This document shows positions 26,185-35,417 of a stretch of DNA of 64,000 nt, one piece after another. The notes beneath the pieces were generated by a model. That model saw only the letters and a program-made list of their open reading frames with translations. It did no database searches and was not told the origin of the DNA. This DNA comes from Pontibacillus salicampi. Its GTDB lineage: Bacteria; Bacillota; Bacilli; Bacillales; BH030062. Position 1 is the first letter of the stretch. Every line of letters begins with the position of its first letter. The DNA lies in assembly GCF_042434395.1 (NCBI RefSeq), contig NZ_JBHLTP010000012.1, forward strand, positions 62,001 through 126,000. Reading direction: 5' to 3'. A program made the translations under genes and the position numbers.

Positions 26185-26616
26185 ATGCATTTAACTTATT
26201 ACACCGATTATTCGTTAAGATTATTAATGTTTCTTGGCACACGACAGAAAAATCAGCTTGTCCGCTCGAAAGAGGTTGCCGATATTTACGGCATCCCAAA
26301 TAATCACCTTATCAAAATTGTTCGTCGGTTAAGTACTGAAGGGTATATTGAAACCATCCGTGGCCGAAATGGAGGTATGAGACTTAGGAGAGAGCCAGCA
26401 GCTATTAATATCGGAAGCGTTGTGAGGGATATGGAAGAGAATTTTCACATAGTAGAGTGCTTTGATCATGAAAATAATCAATGTGTTATATCAGGTGCTT
26501 GTCGATTAAAGGGAGTCCTAAATGAAGCATTAGATGCTTTTATATCAGTATTAGATCAATACACATTGCAGGATTTGATTACAAATAGGGAGCAGCTATA
26601 CTCTCTTTTAAAATAG
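26185..26616 (+). CDS. nsrR: NsrR, Rrf2-family nitric oxide-sensing repressor
   Basis: A 143-residue Rrf2-type winged-helix protein with an iron-sulfur cluster. Helix-turn-helix around RSKEVADIYGIPNNHLIKIV; wing GRNGGMRL; cluster cysteines Cys92, Cys100 and Cys106 (C-x7-C-x5-C) as in NsrR. I choose the second of two adjacent ATGs because MHLTYYTDYSLR aligns with the known N-terminus and GGGAG is then eight bases away. Divergent from hmp, its expected target, so NO damage to the cluster should relieve hmp repression. Confidence 0.9.
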   Translation: MHLTYYTDYSLRLLMFLGTRQKNQLVRSKEVADIYGIPNNHLIKIVRRLSTEGYIETIRGRNGGMRLRREPAAINIGSVVRDMEENFHIVECFDHENNQCVISGACRLKGVLNEALDAFISVLDQYTLQDLITNREQLYSLLK

Positions 26617-26709
26617 CAAATTACGTTGCCCGCTTAATCTAATGTATCGCTTCAAGGATAGGCTCTCTTAGATGAAGTATTAGAAACCACTGAGAAAGGA
26701 GAATGTAGT

Positions 26710-27177
26710 ATTATACCAGTCATAATTCTCTTATCATCGATTTCTATTTTACTAGTCATGAAGAAGTTAAAAGTTATCTCCATCTCGAAGAGTAACTGCT
26801 TTAGGTACTCTATGTTTGCTATGCTATTAACAACAGGAATGAGTCATTTTTTTATGGCATCTTCTTTTCAACAAATGCTTCCTGACTTTATACCGTATAA
26901 ATCGTTGGTTGTTTACCTTACTGGCATAATTGAAATACTCTTAGGAATTGGGGTTGTTTTCAATAGGTTTCTTAAGGTGAGCAGTTATAGTTTAATCATA
27001 TTTTTCATCGTCGTGTTTCCCGTTAATGTAAATAATGCTTTAAATGGTACGTTACTCTCAGGAGGACTTGAATCGCAAATACCTTACTACTTATGGATTA
27101 GGCTGCTCTTTCAGCCCCTTTTCATTTGGTGGGTTATTCTTGGTATGAAGGTCGATGATGTAAACCAGACAACTTAA
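26710..27177 (+). CDS. DoxX-like membrane protein, apparent ATT start
   Basis: From the first ATG (26758) the product is 139 residues, but the same frame continues upstream through IIPVIILLSSISILL, a complete transmembrane helix, to an ATT at 26710 with AAGGAG eight bases before it; an ATA follows directly. Reading from there gives 155 residues with four to five helices, as in DoxX-like proteins. Further blocks are LLTTGMSHFF, FIPYKSLVVYLTGIIEILLG and VVFPVNVNNAL. DoxX-like proteins are quinone or redox-associated membrane proteins of uncertain role. Downstream of nsrR in the same direction. Confidence 0.6.
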   Translation: MIPVIILLSSISILLVMKKLKVISISKSNCFRYSMFAMLLTTGMSHFFMASSFQQMLPDFIPYKSLVVYLTGIIEILLGIGVVFNRFLKVSSYSLIIFFIVVFPVNVNNALNGTLLSGGLESQIPYYLWIRLLFQPLFIWWVILGMKVDDVNQTT

Positions 27178-27429
27178 ATGAGCGTAAACGAAAGTTGCTC
27201 AAACGGTATAATTAAAAAAATGGCATAGACTCCTCTTGTTCACGGAAATGGTTGAACAAACTAAACTGGCTATAATTAAAATATAGTAAGAAATGACGTA
27301 TTTTCAATCAGTAATGCTGACTCGCCCCTTCCCTTAACATGATGGGTGTGTGGAATAGAAACAGATTTCTTTCGTTTCCTTCTATCATCTGTGATAATTA
27401 CATTCAGAGTTGGATGAGGAGGCAATAGA

Positions 27430-28527
27430 ATGACAAACCAAACAACAAAACCTTTATTTAAACCATTTAGTAGTGATAAATTACATCTTGTAAACCGGAC
27501 GGTAATGGCGCCGATGACGCGAGGTTTCTCACCTGGAAATGTTCCTAACGAGGAAGTGGCAGCATATTACCGTAGACGTGCTGAGAACGAAGTCGGATTG
27601 ATTATTACAGAAGGAACAGGGATTAATCATCCAGCTTCTGTATCTGGTGAGAACATTCCCGTATTTCATGGAGAGCAGGCGTTAAACGGCTGGGCCAATG
27701 TCGTCAAGGAAGTACATGAGGCAGGTGGTAAAATAGCACCGCAGCTCTGGCACGTGGGAATGACTCGCAGCACAGGAGATTTGCCAAATAAGGAAGCGGC
27801 ACCTGTAGGTCCGTCAGGCTTAAACCTCAATGGGGAAAAAGTGAATGAACCTTTATCTACTGAAGAGGTAGAGGCGTTGGTGGAATCCTACGCCAAAGCA
27901 GCAGCGGATGCGAAGCGTATCGGCTTCGATGCTATTGAAATTCATGGTGCTCATGGCTACTTAATTGATCAGTTCTTCTGGGGAAACACCAATAAACGAA
28001 CCGATCGTTATGGCGGTGATTTCGTGAAGCGGACACAGTTTGCCGTAGAGATTGTAGAAGCTTGCCGTCGTGAGGTTGGAGAAGATTTCCCTATCATTTT
28101 CCGTTTCTCTCAATGGAAAATGAACGATTTCCAAGCACAATTGGTCTCGTCTCCAGATGAGCTGGAGCGCTTCCTAGAACCACTTGTTGAAGCTGGTGTG
28201 GATATTTTCCATTGCTCCACTCGTAGGTTCTGGGAGTCTGAGTTTGAAGGCTCTAGCTTAAACCTTGCAGGCTGGACTAAACAAATATCAGGTAAACCAG
28301 TTATTTCTGTAGGTTCTGTCGGTTTGGACAGCGTCTTTACAGATTTCTCAGGTGCTGAAACATCAAGTCTTGACGGTTTAGTAGATAAACTTGACCGTGA
28401 TGAGTTTGACCTTGTAGCAATTGGCCGTTCGTTATTAATGGACCCTGAATGGGTGAAGAAAGTCCATGAAGGTAGAACAGATGATATGTTAGCCTTTAAT
28501 AAAGAAGCTATGCAAAAGCTATATTAA
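27430..28527 (+). CDS. NADH:flavin oxidoreductase, old yellow enzyme family
   Basis: A 365-residue FMN-dependent TIM-barrel enoate reductase. Seen: NRTVMAPMTRGF near the N-terminus, QLWHVGM (about 98-104), the catalytic and substrate block EIHGAHGYLIDQFFW with the expected HG-H region, TNKRTDRYGG, and AIGRSLLMDPEW for phosphate binding. It would reduce activated double bonds using NAD(P)H. Start ATG 11 bases after GAGGAGG. A single gene; physiological substrate unknown, xenobiotic or electrophile detoxification is usual for the family. Confidence 0.88.
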   Translation: MTNQTTKPLFKPFSSDKLHLVNRTVMAPMTRGFSPGNVPNEEVAAYYRRRAENEVGLIITEGTGINHPASVSGENIPVFHGEQALNGWANVVKEVHEAGGKIAPQLWHVGMTRSTGDLPNKEAAPVGPSGLNLNGEKVNEPLSTEEVEALVESYAKAAADAKRIGFDAIEIHGAHGYLIDQFFWGNTNKRTDRYGGDFVKRTQFAVEIVEACRREVGEDFPIIFRFSQWKMNDFQAQLVSSPDELERFLEPLVEAGVDIFHCSTRRFWESEFEGSSLNLAGWTKQISGKPVISVGSVGLDSVFTDFSGAETSSLDGLVDKLDRDEFDLVAIGRSLLMDPEWVKKVHEGRTDDMLAFNKEAMQKLY

Positions 28528-29081
28528 TTCGAAAGTTTGTATTAGGCGTCCTTTTAACAGGGCGTCTTTTTTATGTTTTGATTTGTGAAGCTCCTTGTAT
28601 GTTAGCTTAGAAAGAGAGATAGTTACTAATAATGTTGAAGATTAATCTATATTGTTAGAAGAAGGGGGGATGAAGGAATTTTTCAAGTTAGTTCTTAATA
28701 ATAAGTCATGGGGACTTTTGTGTAAGCCTTGTTAACTACTATTAATTATCTGCTTTTTAGCGGAAAGAAACAGATTAAGTTAATCTAACAATAAATGAAT
28801 AACATAAAGTGCTCCATAAATTCATGATTATTTATGAAGAATACCTCTCAGGCGTTACACCAAAAAAAAGAGATTCTAGCAAGCACCGAAGCGGCTGTAG
28901 TTGATATATATATAGAAGTTATAGAACAACTCCTACATACCTATATTTTAATCATATAAGTAACGGTTCTTTCGTAACTCTAGTGTTGAAAATTAACTAT
29001 TACACATTGCCAGATTTGAATATGCTATGCTTCTATTATGTAACAAGGGTAAAAAGAAATAAGAAAAGGGGACTGTAAAAT
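28528..29081. other. Intergenic region, no supported gene
   Basis: About 550 AT-rich bases. No coding frame with a binding site was found. The right end carries AAGAAAAGGGGAC, the binding region of the next gene. Confidence 0.4.
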
Positions 29082-29924
29082 ATGACCGACATTAAGGAAA
29101 TAGGGTCTTTGTGTTCTATAAACGAAGAAGGCTATATCATTAACGAGTCTAATGCTAACAATATTAATAGTAAGTTTCATGAAGTACTCCGGTTAATAAA
29201 TGAAAGCTGTCTTACTAACTTGCCAAAGGAAATTCACAGCATTTATCTAAGAGGATCTGTGCCAAGAGGTTTAGACATAGAAGGTGTTTCTGATGTAGAC
29301 GTAATAATAGTAACCTATTCGAATCCACAAAACATGGACCTGGAGTGGGTTGAGGAGACTGAACAATGGATTGATCAACAATATAGTTTTATAAATGGTG
29401 TAGAATTAGGATTTTTCCCTTTACAGGAAGCGATGGAATCAACCTATTGCTCTATGATTCCATTTATTCTAAAAACCTATAGTATTTGTGTTTATGGCGA
29501 CAACCTCATAAACAGGCTCCCTGATTATAAACCAGATAGTTCTTTAGCGAACGAACATCTCATTCACCTAACCTCGTTATTGGATAAAGCTAAGGCGGAT
29601 TTAAGGGGAAATAACGACCTGGAGGATATAAAAGATTGCTGTACATGGATTATGAGAATAATCGTAAGAGCTGGTGGTGCACTTGTTATCGTACAAGAAC
29701 AGGCATACACAAGAGATCTGTTCCCAGCGTATCAACTATTTACAAAGCACTATCCTGAACAACAGCAAGAAATGAGAACAGCTCTTTGGTACGCTATCAA
29801 TCCTGTATCAAGTTCAGAACAAATATTGAATTTCTTAAATCGTTTCGGAAGTTGGATGGAGGAAGAAACAGAAAGTTGGCTGGAAAGATACAACCCTGCA
29901 AGGAACATACATCTACCACTTTGA
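29082..29924 (+). CDS. Nucleotidyltransferase-domain protein
   Basis: A 280-residue protein of the Pol-beta-like nucleotidyltransferase superfamily. The signature is YLRGSVPRGLDIEGVSDVDV, that is GS-x12-DxD, at about residues 57-76, with a third acidic residue probably in NGVELGFF. The C-terminal half is helical and may be a HEPN- or KNTase-like domain. Relatives modify aminoglycosides or small molecules, or act in toxin systems; no partner gene is adjacent. Binding site AAAAGGGGAC. Substrate unknown. Confidence 0.7.
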   Translation: MTDIKEIGSLCSINEEGYIINESNANNINSKFHEVLRLINESCLTNLPKEIHSIYLRGSVPRGLDIEGVSDVDVIIVTYSNPQNMDLEWVEETEQWIDQQYSFINGVELGFFPLQEAMESTYCSMIPFILKTYSICVYGDNLINRLPDYKPDSSLANEHLIHLTSLLDKAKADLRGNNDLEDIKDCCTWIMRIIVRAGGALVIVQEQAYTRDLFPAYQLFTKHYPEQQQEMRTALWYAINPVSSSEQILNFLNRFGSWMEEETESWLERYNPARNIHLPL

Positions 29925-30158
29925 AAAATACTTATAGTATAACTCGTTATCTGTAAATAAATGTGAATGTCGTGGAATTGATTAATGTTTAAGATCGTTG
30001 GTGGGGCAGTAGGAATAGCCTAGTTTTTCATTAGAAAATAGCTAACTAAGCTCCTATTAGTATCTACTATAGGTGGTTTGCTGGTGTTAACAATTCCTTA
30101 AGGTCATCTTGAATTGGTAAACTTTACAATTTCAAAGATGACCTTTATAATAAAGAAA

Positions 30159-30178
30159 ATGATTGATTAGTCAATCAT
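30159..30178 (+). promoter_or_regulatory. TetR operator palindrome, upstream copy
   Basis: ATGATTGATTAGTCAATCAT: 8-base arms ATGATTGA/TCAATCAT around TTAG, 29 bases before the tetR-type gene. A second copy lies past the end of the operon at 32123-32140. Confidence 0.7.
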
Positions 30179-30207
30179 TTAAAAATAGCAGGTAGGAGAG
30201 TGTACTT

Positions 30208-30798
30208 ATGGCAATACAAAAGTCTGCGAAAAAAAGAGAGCGAATACTTCAAGCAGCAATTCAAACTTTTTCTGTGAATGGATACTCCAATACAACAATT
30301 AAGGGAGTTGCAGAGAAGGCAGGGGTAAGCTTTGGTACGGTATTTACTTATTTTGAGAATAAGGAGAATCTATTCAAAGCCTCTGTCTTGGAGCCACTAG
30401 AGGAAGTTAAAGCTGTGATGCTTACAGTCCCTGAGCCTTCTGATGATCCCACGAAACAAATTCAAGAAGTAATAGCAAAGCAATTTCGTTTTTTCGCCCA
30501 ACAAACCACATACGCACGTATGCTTCAATATGTTATTGGACAACCAGAAAGATTTCAGGAATTATTTATCGAACTAGATCAGTTCTCCATCCAACTTAGG
30601 GAGGCACTTCGACCGCTTATTGTAAAAGGGCAAGAGCAGGGGGTATTAATGGAAATTGAACCAAATGATATCAGTGATTCTTACCTAGCCTTTATAAATG
30701 GTGCACGCTTAACTTTCACTGATTCAGCTGATAATGAGAAAGCATGGGATATGTTTATGAGACAAGCATATTTGCTATTTGGACCAAAACTCATATAA
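30208..30798 (+). CDS. TetR-family transcriptional regulator
   Basis: A 196-residue TetR regulator. The N-terminal helix-turn-helix reads RERILQAAIQTFSVNGYSNT, then GVAEKAGVSFGTVFTYFENK, the standard pattern. The C-terminal ligand domain is divergent. A palindrome (30159-30178) lies just before the binding site, so autorepression is likely. The MFS transporter gene begins 14 bases after its stop; the pair looks like a drug- or metabolite-efflux operon controlled by its own repressor. Confidence 0.88.
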   Translation: MAIQKSAKKRERILQAAIQTFSVNGYSNTTIKGVAEKAGVSFGTVFTYFENKENLFKASVLEPLEEVKAVMLTVPEPSDDPTKQIQEVIAKQFRFFAQQTTYARMLQYVIGQPERFQELFIELDQFSIQLREALRPLIVKGQEQGVLMEIEPNDISDSYLAFINGARLTFTDSADNEKAWDMFMRQAYLLFGPKLI

Positions 30799-30812
30799 AA
30801 GGAGGAAGAGTC

Positions 30813-32108
30813 ATGTCGTATAAACAGCTCCATCCGAACGTTAAAATCAGGGTCTTCACCCAATTCTTCACCCAGTTTTCCAATATGATGGTCTTGCCAT
30901 TTCTTACTGTATATTTTGTGCAGAAAGTAGGGGAAACTGTGACCGGATTAATGGTAGTCAGCCTTATTTTTTTAGGAATTGCTGGAGGAATTATCGGTGG
31001 TTACTTTTCCGACCGTATTGGACGAAAACGCTTGATGGTTTGGTCGGAAATAGGCTCAGCCATTAGCTTTTTCATTATTGCCTGGCTAAACTCTCCATGG
31101 CTGGATGCTCCCTATTTAACATACAGCCTTTTTATTTTTGCTATGTTTTTCGGCGGCCTCATTGGACCAGTATCCCAGGCCATGGTCTTGGATGTAACAT
31201 CTAGTGAAAACCGTCGGTATGTATTTACTTTACTATATTGGATTGGGAACACGGCATCGGCTATTGCTGGAGTAATTGGTGCAATCTTATTTCAGCATTA
31301 CCTTTTCCAATTGTTTTTGGCCATTTCCGCCGTTTCCATACTATCCGCCATCATCACAAAACTCTTCATCACAGAATCCTACATAAAACCACCACAAGAA
31401 AAACAAACGACCCAAAAAATCCAAAGCAGCATTTGGAGTAATTACAAAATTGTGTTTCAAGATCGAGTCTTTCTAATGCTTCTTTTCGCGGGAATATTTA
31501 TTTCATCCCTTGAAGAACAGCTAACCAACTTTTTAGCGATATATTTTGTAAATAATATAGAGTCTCAAAATTTAATAACCCTCTTCACCATTGATATTAA
31601 TGTGGATGGTTTATTAATGCTTGGAATATTACGTTCTGAAAATACATTTCTCGTTGTATTCGCTGCAGGCTTCATTACATGGCTCATAAAAAAATGGAGA
31701 AATAAATCTGTCTTATTAGTAGGTTTAATCACCTATACAATAGGATATGCTCTGTTTACGATAGTGGAATCCCCGTGGATATTAATAGTATTAATGGCCT
31801 TTGTAACCATTGGCGAGTTAATGTACATTCCGGTTAAACAAAGTATGCTTGCTGATTTAGCACCAGACGATAAAAAAAGCTCTTACTTAGCTGTTTTTCA
31901 GTTCACTGGATACATAGCTATGTTGGTCGCTGCACTTAGCGTCATTCTAAGTAGCTTTGTGCCAGCGTGGCTTATGGGGATGAAGTATGTATTTTTAGGC
32001 GTAATGGGGCTAGTGCTTTTCTTAAGGGTAAATTCCTACCTTTCTACTAATCAATCAGCCAAAAGAGAAGAAAGCAAAGAAGAAGATTCTAAATTGGAAA
32101 GTATGTAG
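30813..32108 (+). CDS. MFS transporter (DHA1-type efflux)
   Basis: A 431-residue major facilitator protein with 12 predicted helices. The loop 2-3 signature is GGYFSDRIGRKRLM; the central loop is basic (KPPQEKQTTQK). The start is the ATG after AAAGGAGG; a longer frame overlapping tetR is not used. Organised in an operon with the preceding TetR gene. Substrate is unknown; DHA1 members usually export drugs by proton antiport. The charged C-terminus (KREESKEEDSK) is cytoplasmic. Confidence 0.85.
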   Translation: MSYKQLHPNVKIRVFTQFFTQFSNMMVLPFLTVYFVQKVGETVTGLMVVSLIFLGIAGGIIGGYFSDRIGRKRLMVWSEIGSAISFFIIAWLNSPWLDAPYLTYSLFIFAMFFGGLIGPVSQAMVLDVTSSENRRYVFTLLYWIGNTASAIAGVIGAILFQHYLFQLFLAISAVSILSAIITKLFITESYIKPPQEKQTTQKIQSSIWSNYKIVFQDRVFLMLLFAGIFISSLEEQLTNFLAIYFVNNIESQNLITLFTIDINVDGLLMLGILRSENTFLVVFAAGFITWLIKKWRNKSVLLVGLITYTIGYALFTIVESPWILIVLMAFVTIGELMYIPVKQSMLADLAPDDKKSSYLAVFQFTGYIAMLVAALSVILSSFVPAWLMGMKYVFLGVMGLVLFLRVNSYLSTNQSAKREESKEEDSKLESM

Positions 32109-32122
32109 CTTATAGCAAATAT

Positions 32123-32140
32123 TGATTGATTAATCAATCA
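32123..32140. promoter_or_regulatory. TetR operator palindrome, downstream copy
   Basis: TGATTGATTAATCAATCA, a perfect 18-base palindrome 15 bases after the MFS stop. It is the same sequence as the operator in front of the tetR gene except at the centre, and lies 245 bases before the next plus-strand gene. Confidence 0.65.
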
Positions 32141-32384
32141 TGTTATTCAGTTCAACATTCAAATCTGCTACTATTTCAGCAAGAATGAAAGGTGAAATCC
32201 ATTTTCATATTATCTTTATTCCAAATTAAATAAAAAAAGGGTGAAACTGTAAACTCATGAGTTCGTATATGACTATAGACGAGAACCTTCCAAGAGATAA
32301 TACCAAAGTATGATAAAGCTTACGATTTACTTACATTCTCAATATGACATGAATAAACAAATGTATAAAAAGGAGTACGTAACA

Positions 32385-32903
32385 ATGTATGAATACAGAT
32401 TTTACACTACCGTTTCAACTAAACCTGCTGAAATTAAAGACGAAGAGGGGGCTGTGATAGGCGAAGTACAAAAGTATTACAATAATTTCTGGGAAAGAGC
32501 CGCAGATGTCCTAATGAAAGGGCGTTACATCGGTAATTACAGAGTATATGATCATTCTAAACTTAAACAGTTCCATTCCAAAAGAGATTTAAATATTTTC
32601 AAAAAACGTCAATATTACATAGAATACAAGACCGAAAAGAAACATGAGACAATTCACCTCAAAGATGAAAAAGCATTGGATGTAGGAGAGGTAACCTCTT
32701 TCACATATAAAGGAGAGCAATATAAATTAGAGAAGGGTGTAATGGATAAAGCGAGAATTAAAAAAAATGATACGATCATCGCTGAGTGGTATAGCTCCAT
32801 AAAGCCACCCTTTAAAGCCTACTACCAAATTTATAATCAAGACTTTGAAGAGGACAACCTATTATTTCTAGGTCTGTTTCATACGTATTTACATGCTGCT
32901 TAA
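32385..32903 (+). CDS. Tubby C-terminal-like (LURP-one-like) domain protein
   Basis: A 172-residue beta-rich protein. Alternating strands (YEYRFYTTVSTKPAEIKDEE, GAVIGEVQKYY, YKGEQYKLEKG, IIAEWYSS) resemble the tubby-like/phospholipid-scramblase-like fold annotated in Bacillus small proteins; this is pattern recognition and not certain. The start is ATG after AAAGGAG; a 25-codon longer frame is not supported by a binding site. The upstream palindrome at 32123 might control it. Function unknown. Confidence 0.55.
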   Translation: MYEYRFYTTVSTKPAEIKDEEGAVIGEVQKYYNNFWERAADVLMKGRYIGNYRVYDHSKLKQFHSKRDLNIFKKRQYYIEYKTEKKHETIHLKDEKALDVGEVTSFTYKGEQYKLEKGVMDKARIKKNDTIIAEWYSSIKPPFKAYYQIYNQDFEEDNLLFLGLFHTYLHAA

Positions 32904-33072
32904 CTTTAAGCTAACGCAGGTAATAATTATGTCACACTTCCTAGATGATTGGTATAGGAGCTAATAGATAATGGATTCACACCTATTTGTTTAAAAGATG
33001 TTACGTATTTTAAAAGGAACGTACCTGTTTAGTATTAAAAGTATTACTTTAAATCAATTGCATTGGAGGGCA

Positions 33073-33168
33073 ATGATGGAACTTATTATAGCACTATTAG
33101 TTATCTTATCTACAGTCGGGGTGCTTTATTTTATGGGAAAGTTTGGATATACTTGGGGGAAAAACTAG
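33073..33168 (+). CDS. 31-residue small membrane protein
   Basis: A short frame beginning MMELIIALLVILSTVGVLYF and ending GKFGYTWGKN: one transmembrane helix and a Gly/aromatic tail. Ribosome binding site TTGGAGGG is at the right distance, with two ATGs in a row. It stands alone between longer genes. The good binding site, hydrophobic helix and positive tail support a real small protein, function unknown. Confidence 0.5.
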   Translation: MMELIIALLVILSTVGVLYFMGKFGYTWGKN

Positions 33169-33433
33169 GACGAATAGTAAGTAGAACCAAGCTATTGAAG
33201 GCATTCCAGCTGGTTACACTAAAAGACCCACGATAACAGTTAATCTTTAGGAGATATAAATTGGTTTGATATTGAATTCCAAATTCTAAACCTAGTCTTC
33301 ATAATTCTGTGATTATGTTAATTGTAAAAATAGTAAAGCACAAAAAACAACTGAGAACAGAAGTAATAGTATTTGAAGGAAGCCAAGAGACTTTCTCTTC
33401 ATAAGTATTAGATGGAGTATAGAGGTGTTTATA

Positions 33434-33613
33434 GTGGAACATAATCTTCGGTTTTGTTTAAGTATGATCGTAGTACTGTGCTTATGTAAAATGACGTTCT
33501 CATTAGATAGCCAAACATATGTAAATATAATTGCGACATCTATCCTTGCAACTGTATTTAAATGGATATATGAGGGGTATATTGAGAAGTCTGATAGCGC
33601 TGACGACTCTTAA
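33434..33613 (+). CDS. Small hydrophobic protein
   Basis: A 59-residue frame with a GTG start after AGAGGTG. Two hydrophobic stretches (about 5-22 and 30-46) and an acidic end (EKSDSADDS). No family recognised and the start is uncertain (GTG at 33425 is possible). Moderate support only. Confidence 0.4.
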   Translation: MEHNLRFCLSMIVVLCLCKMTFSLDSQTYVNIIATSILATVFKWIYEGYIEKSDSADDS

Positions 33614-34072
33614 ATGAATTCTTTCGAATAAGTTGGATTGGTCCATAGAGCGTTTATCCCTAATATATAAGCATAACGGTATATGTCTTTAACGAAAAAC
33701 GAATAGAGTTGTAATGTTATCATTATTATGATGAATATAACGGTAAGACGGACATTGGTATAAGAGGGTAGTTAAGTTATTTAAAAGAGGGGATTAATCA
33801 AACAATCTAGTAATTGGAAAACTTCTTGGGACGATTACACGTAGAAGTATTGAAAATGGGGGCATAAGTAGCCAATACGTATATTTTTAATTGTTTAAAT
33901 ACATATACCACCTTTCGTAATACTTACGAGTTGTCCTATACAGAAGTTGTAGACGTCCAGTTAAAATAATCATTATATTTTGGAGTATTACGAAGATAAA
34001 AACGACTTTCAGTGAAGATATAGAAAATCAACCTTAAACTAAAGGATGTGTTAGTTCAAGGTTTAATTCAAT
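33614..34072. other. Intergenic region with repeat-like fragments
   Basis: No supported gene. Two fragments resemble the 3' part of the degenerate intergenic repeat described below: AAAAGAGGGGATTAATCAAA (33783-33802) and AAAATGGGGGCATAAGTAG (33853-33871). An 11-bp inverted repeat TTCGTAATACT (33914-33924) / AGTATTACGAA (33984-33994) is also present. Confidence 0.35.
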
Positions 34073-34119
34073 ATATCTCAAACCCAAGTCTTTCACATAA
34101 TGGGCAATTACTAAACAAA
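34073..34119 (+). repeat. Degenerate intergenic repeat, copy 1
   Basis: ATATCTCAAACCCAAGTCTT (34073-34092) followed by GGGCAATTACTAAACAAAG. Matches the consensus ATCTCGAAxCCAAGTCTT...GGGGGCGATAGTTGAACA seen at about ten other places. Confidence 0.55.
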
Positions 34120-34141
34120 GTAAATGCATTAGTAGCAGAAG

Positions 34142-34363
34142 TTACTTTGAATTAGTCTTTTCATGAAAATCGTTAATTTCTCTTTCAATAAGATACTCAG
34201 AAATTTTAAAGGCTTTTATCCGTCTTTTAGCTAGGGTGATTTGAGATTTATATTTAGCAGGATTTTCTTTGGCTTCAAAAGTTTTTACTGTCTCTTTAAG
34301 TTTGTGTAGTGTTGAGTTAATTTGACGTTTTGCTTCAACTAAGTCAGATACATTAACATCCAT
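34142..34363 (-). CDS. Conserved-looking small soluble protein
   Basis: A 73-residue basic, mostly helical protein (VSDLVEAKRQINSTLHKLKE, then YKSQITLAKRRIKAFKISEY). Binding site GAGGGAGG at ideal distance before ATG. The two helices separated by ENPAKYK suggest a small coiled-coil hairpin. I have no family name for it. Confidence 0.55.
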   Translation of the reverse strand: MDVNVSDLVEAKRQINSTLHKLKETVKTFEAKENPAKYKSQITLAKRRIKAFKISEYLIEREINDFHEKTNSK

Positions 34364-34532
34364 TTAAGTGCCTCCCTCTTTTATTGTTAAAAATTATTTT
34401 TCACTCTTAACAAACAAGATTGATTAGTATATACGATTCAAAGAGAACTGTCAAAAACTTTTACCTAGTTATGATTTTTCATCTAAAATTCTTCAAGTAT
34501 AGGGGAGATCTCAAACAATAAAGGAGTTAAAA

Positions 34533-34716
34533 ATGAGAGTAATAAGAGGCTATTTTTTTAGGAATTGTAATTTATTTTACTTTATCTTCTGTATATAGAG
34601 ATAATTGGGATTGGAAAGGGTTGTTAGACTTTTCAGCTATATCCATAATTTTCTTCCCTTTGGTATATATGATTATTATCAATACTAGAAGGTCTAACAG
34701 TAATTATTTTAGGTAG
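34533..34716 (+). pseudogene. Small membrane protein, frameshifted after five codons
   Basis: ATG at 34533 with AAAGGAGTT upstream gives MRVIR and then goes off frame. The next frame from 34549 reads AIFLGIVIYFTLSSVYRDN, WDWKGLLDFSAISIIFFPLV, then a basic tail NTRRSNSNYFR ending at TAG 34716. Removing one base joins the two into a 60-residue two-helix protein. A mutation or a sequencing error. Confidence 0.45.
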
Positions 34717-34990
34717 TACATGTCTCTAAACAGAGAAATTCCTTTATGAAAGTGATAAGTACATGCACATTATCTATTGCTAGTTGTGCTAAGGGAGCAG
34801 TAATACTGAAAGGTTCAATAAAGACAAATTTACTATTTATAAATGAGCAGTATGGGAGGGGGGGAGTAACGGGAATTTCTAGATTTACTTAATTTTTGCA
34901 GTCTACATACCTTTTTAAAGGTTGAGTAGAAGATATAGATGTGGAACTTATAACATAACGAAAGACTTTAAGAAAGTGGGAAGATATGTG

Positions 34991-35149
34991 ATGGAAAAGT
35001 GTAATAGCTGTGGTGGGGATTCATTTGTAAAAGTACCAGAGTTTGAAAAAGAACTAACTGTCTGTTTACAGTGTGGGGAAGTAATTTCAATACGGTTCGT
35101 AAACGTAAGTACACTAAAGAAATATATCAATCCGGATGATCTAAAATAA
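34991..35149 (+). CDS. Small zinc-ribbon protein
   Basis: A 52-residue protein with two CxxC knuckles: KCNSCGGDSF at the start and TVCLQCGEVI 22 residues later, a typical zinc-ribbon. The ATG has AAGTGGGAAG upstream; a longer frame to 34922 adds a basic extension without a binding site. Function unknown; similar tiny ribbons are common in Bacillus. Confidence 0.6.
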   Translation: MEKCNSCGGDSFVKVPEFEKELTVCLQCGEVISIRFVNVSTLKKYINPDDLK

Positions 35150-35242
35150 ACAAATAATATAGCAGCCAAATTGTATTTTCTTACCTGATAAAAATCGAGA
35201 ATCATATCAAATAACAGGTGTGTTTGAAAAAGTTTCATTCTA

Positions 35243-35290
35243 ATATCTTGAATCCAATTCTTCCACAAAAAAGGGGCAATAGCTGCACTT
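35243..35290 (+). repeat. Degenerate intergenic repeat, copy 2
   Basis: ATATCTTGAATCCAATTCTT (35243-35262), then AAAGGGGCAATAGCTGCAC. Located 94 bases after the zinc-ribbon gene. AGCTGC at 35281 can pair with GCAGCT at 35335. Confidence 0.55.
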
Positions 35291-35417
35291 AGATATCACT
35301 TGTTGTGCTAACAGTCAGCTTATTGGAACAAGGCGCAGCTTCAGTTGTTTCGGGATAGTCGAGGAGATTTATAGAAGATAGAAAGAAAAGGAATTAACAA
35401 AAAAAGAGGTATAAAAA

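Noticed and set aside
28545..28576. Terminator after the old yellow enzyme gene
   Set aside because: The two GGCGTC blocks are direct, not inverted, repeats, so no stem forms.
29082..29924. Toxin-antitoxin (MNT-HEPN) pair for the nucleotidyltransferase
   Set aside because: The gene stands alone with 550 and 280 noncoding bases on either side and no HEPN partner.
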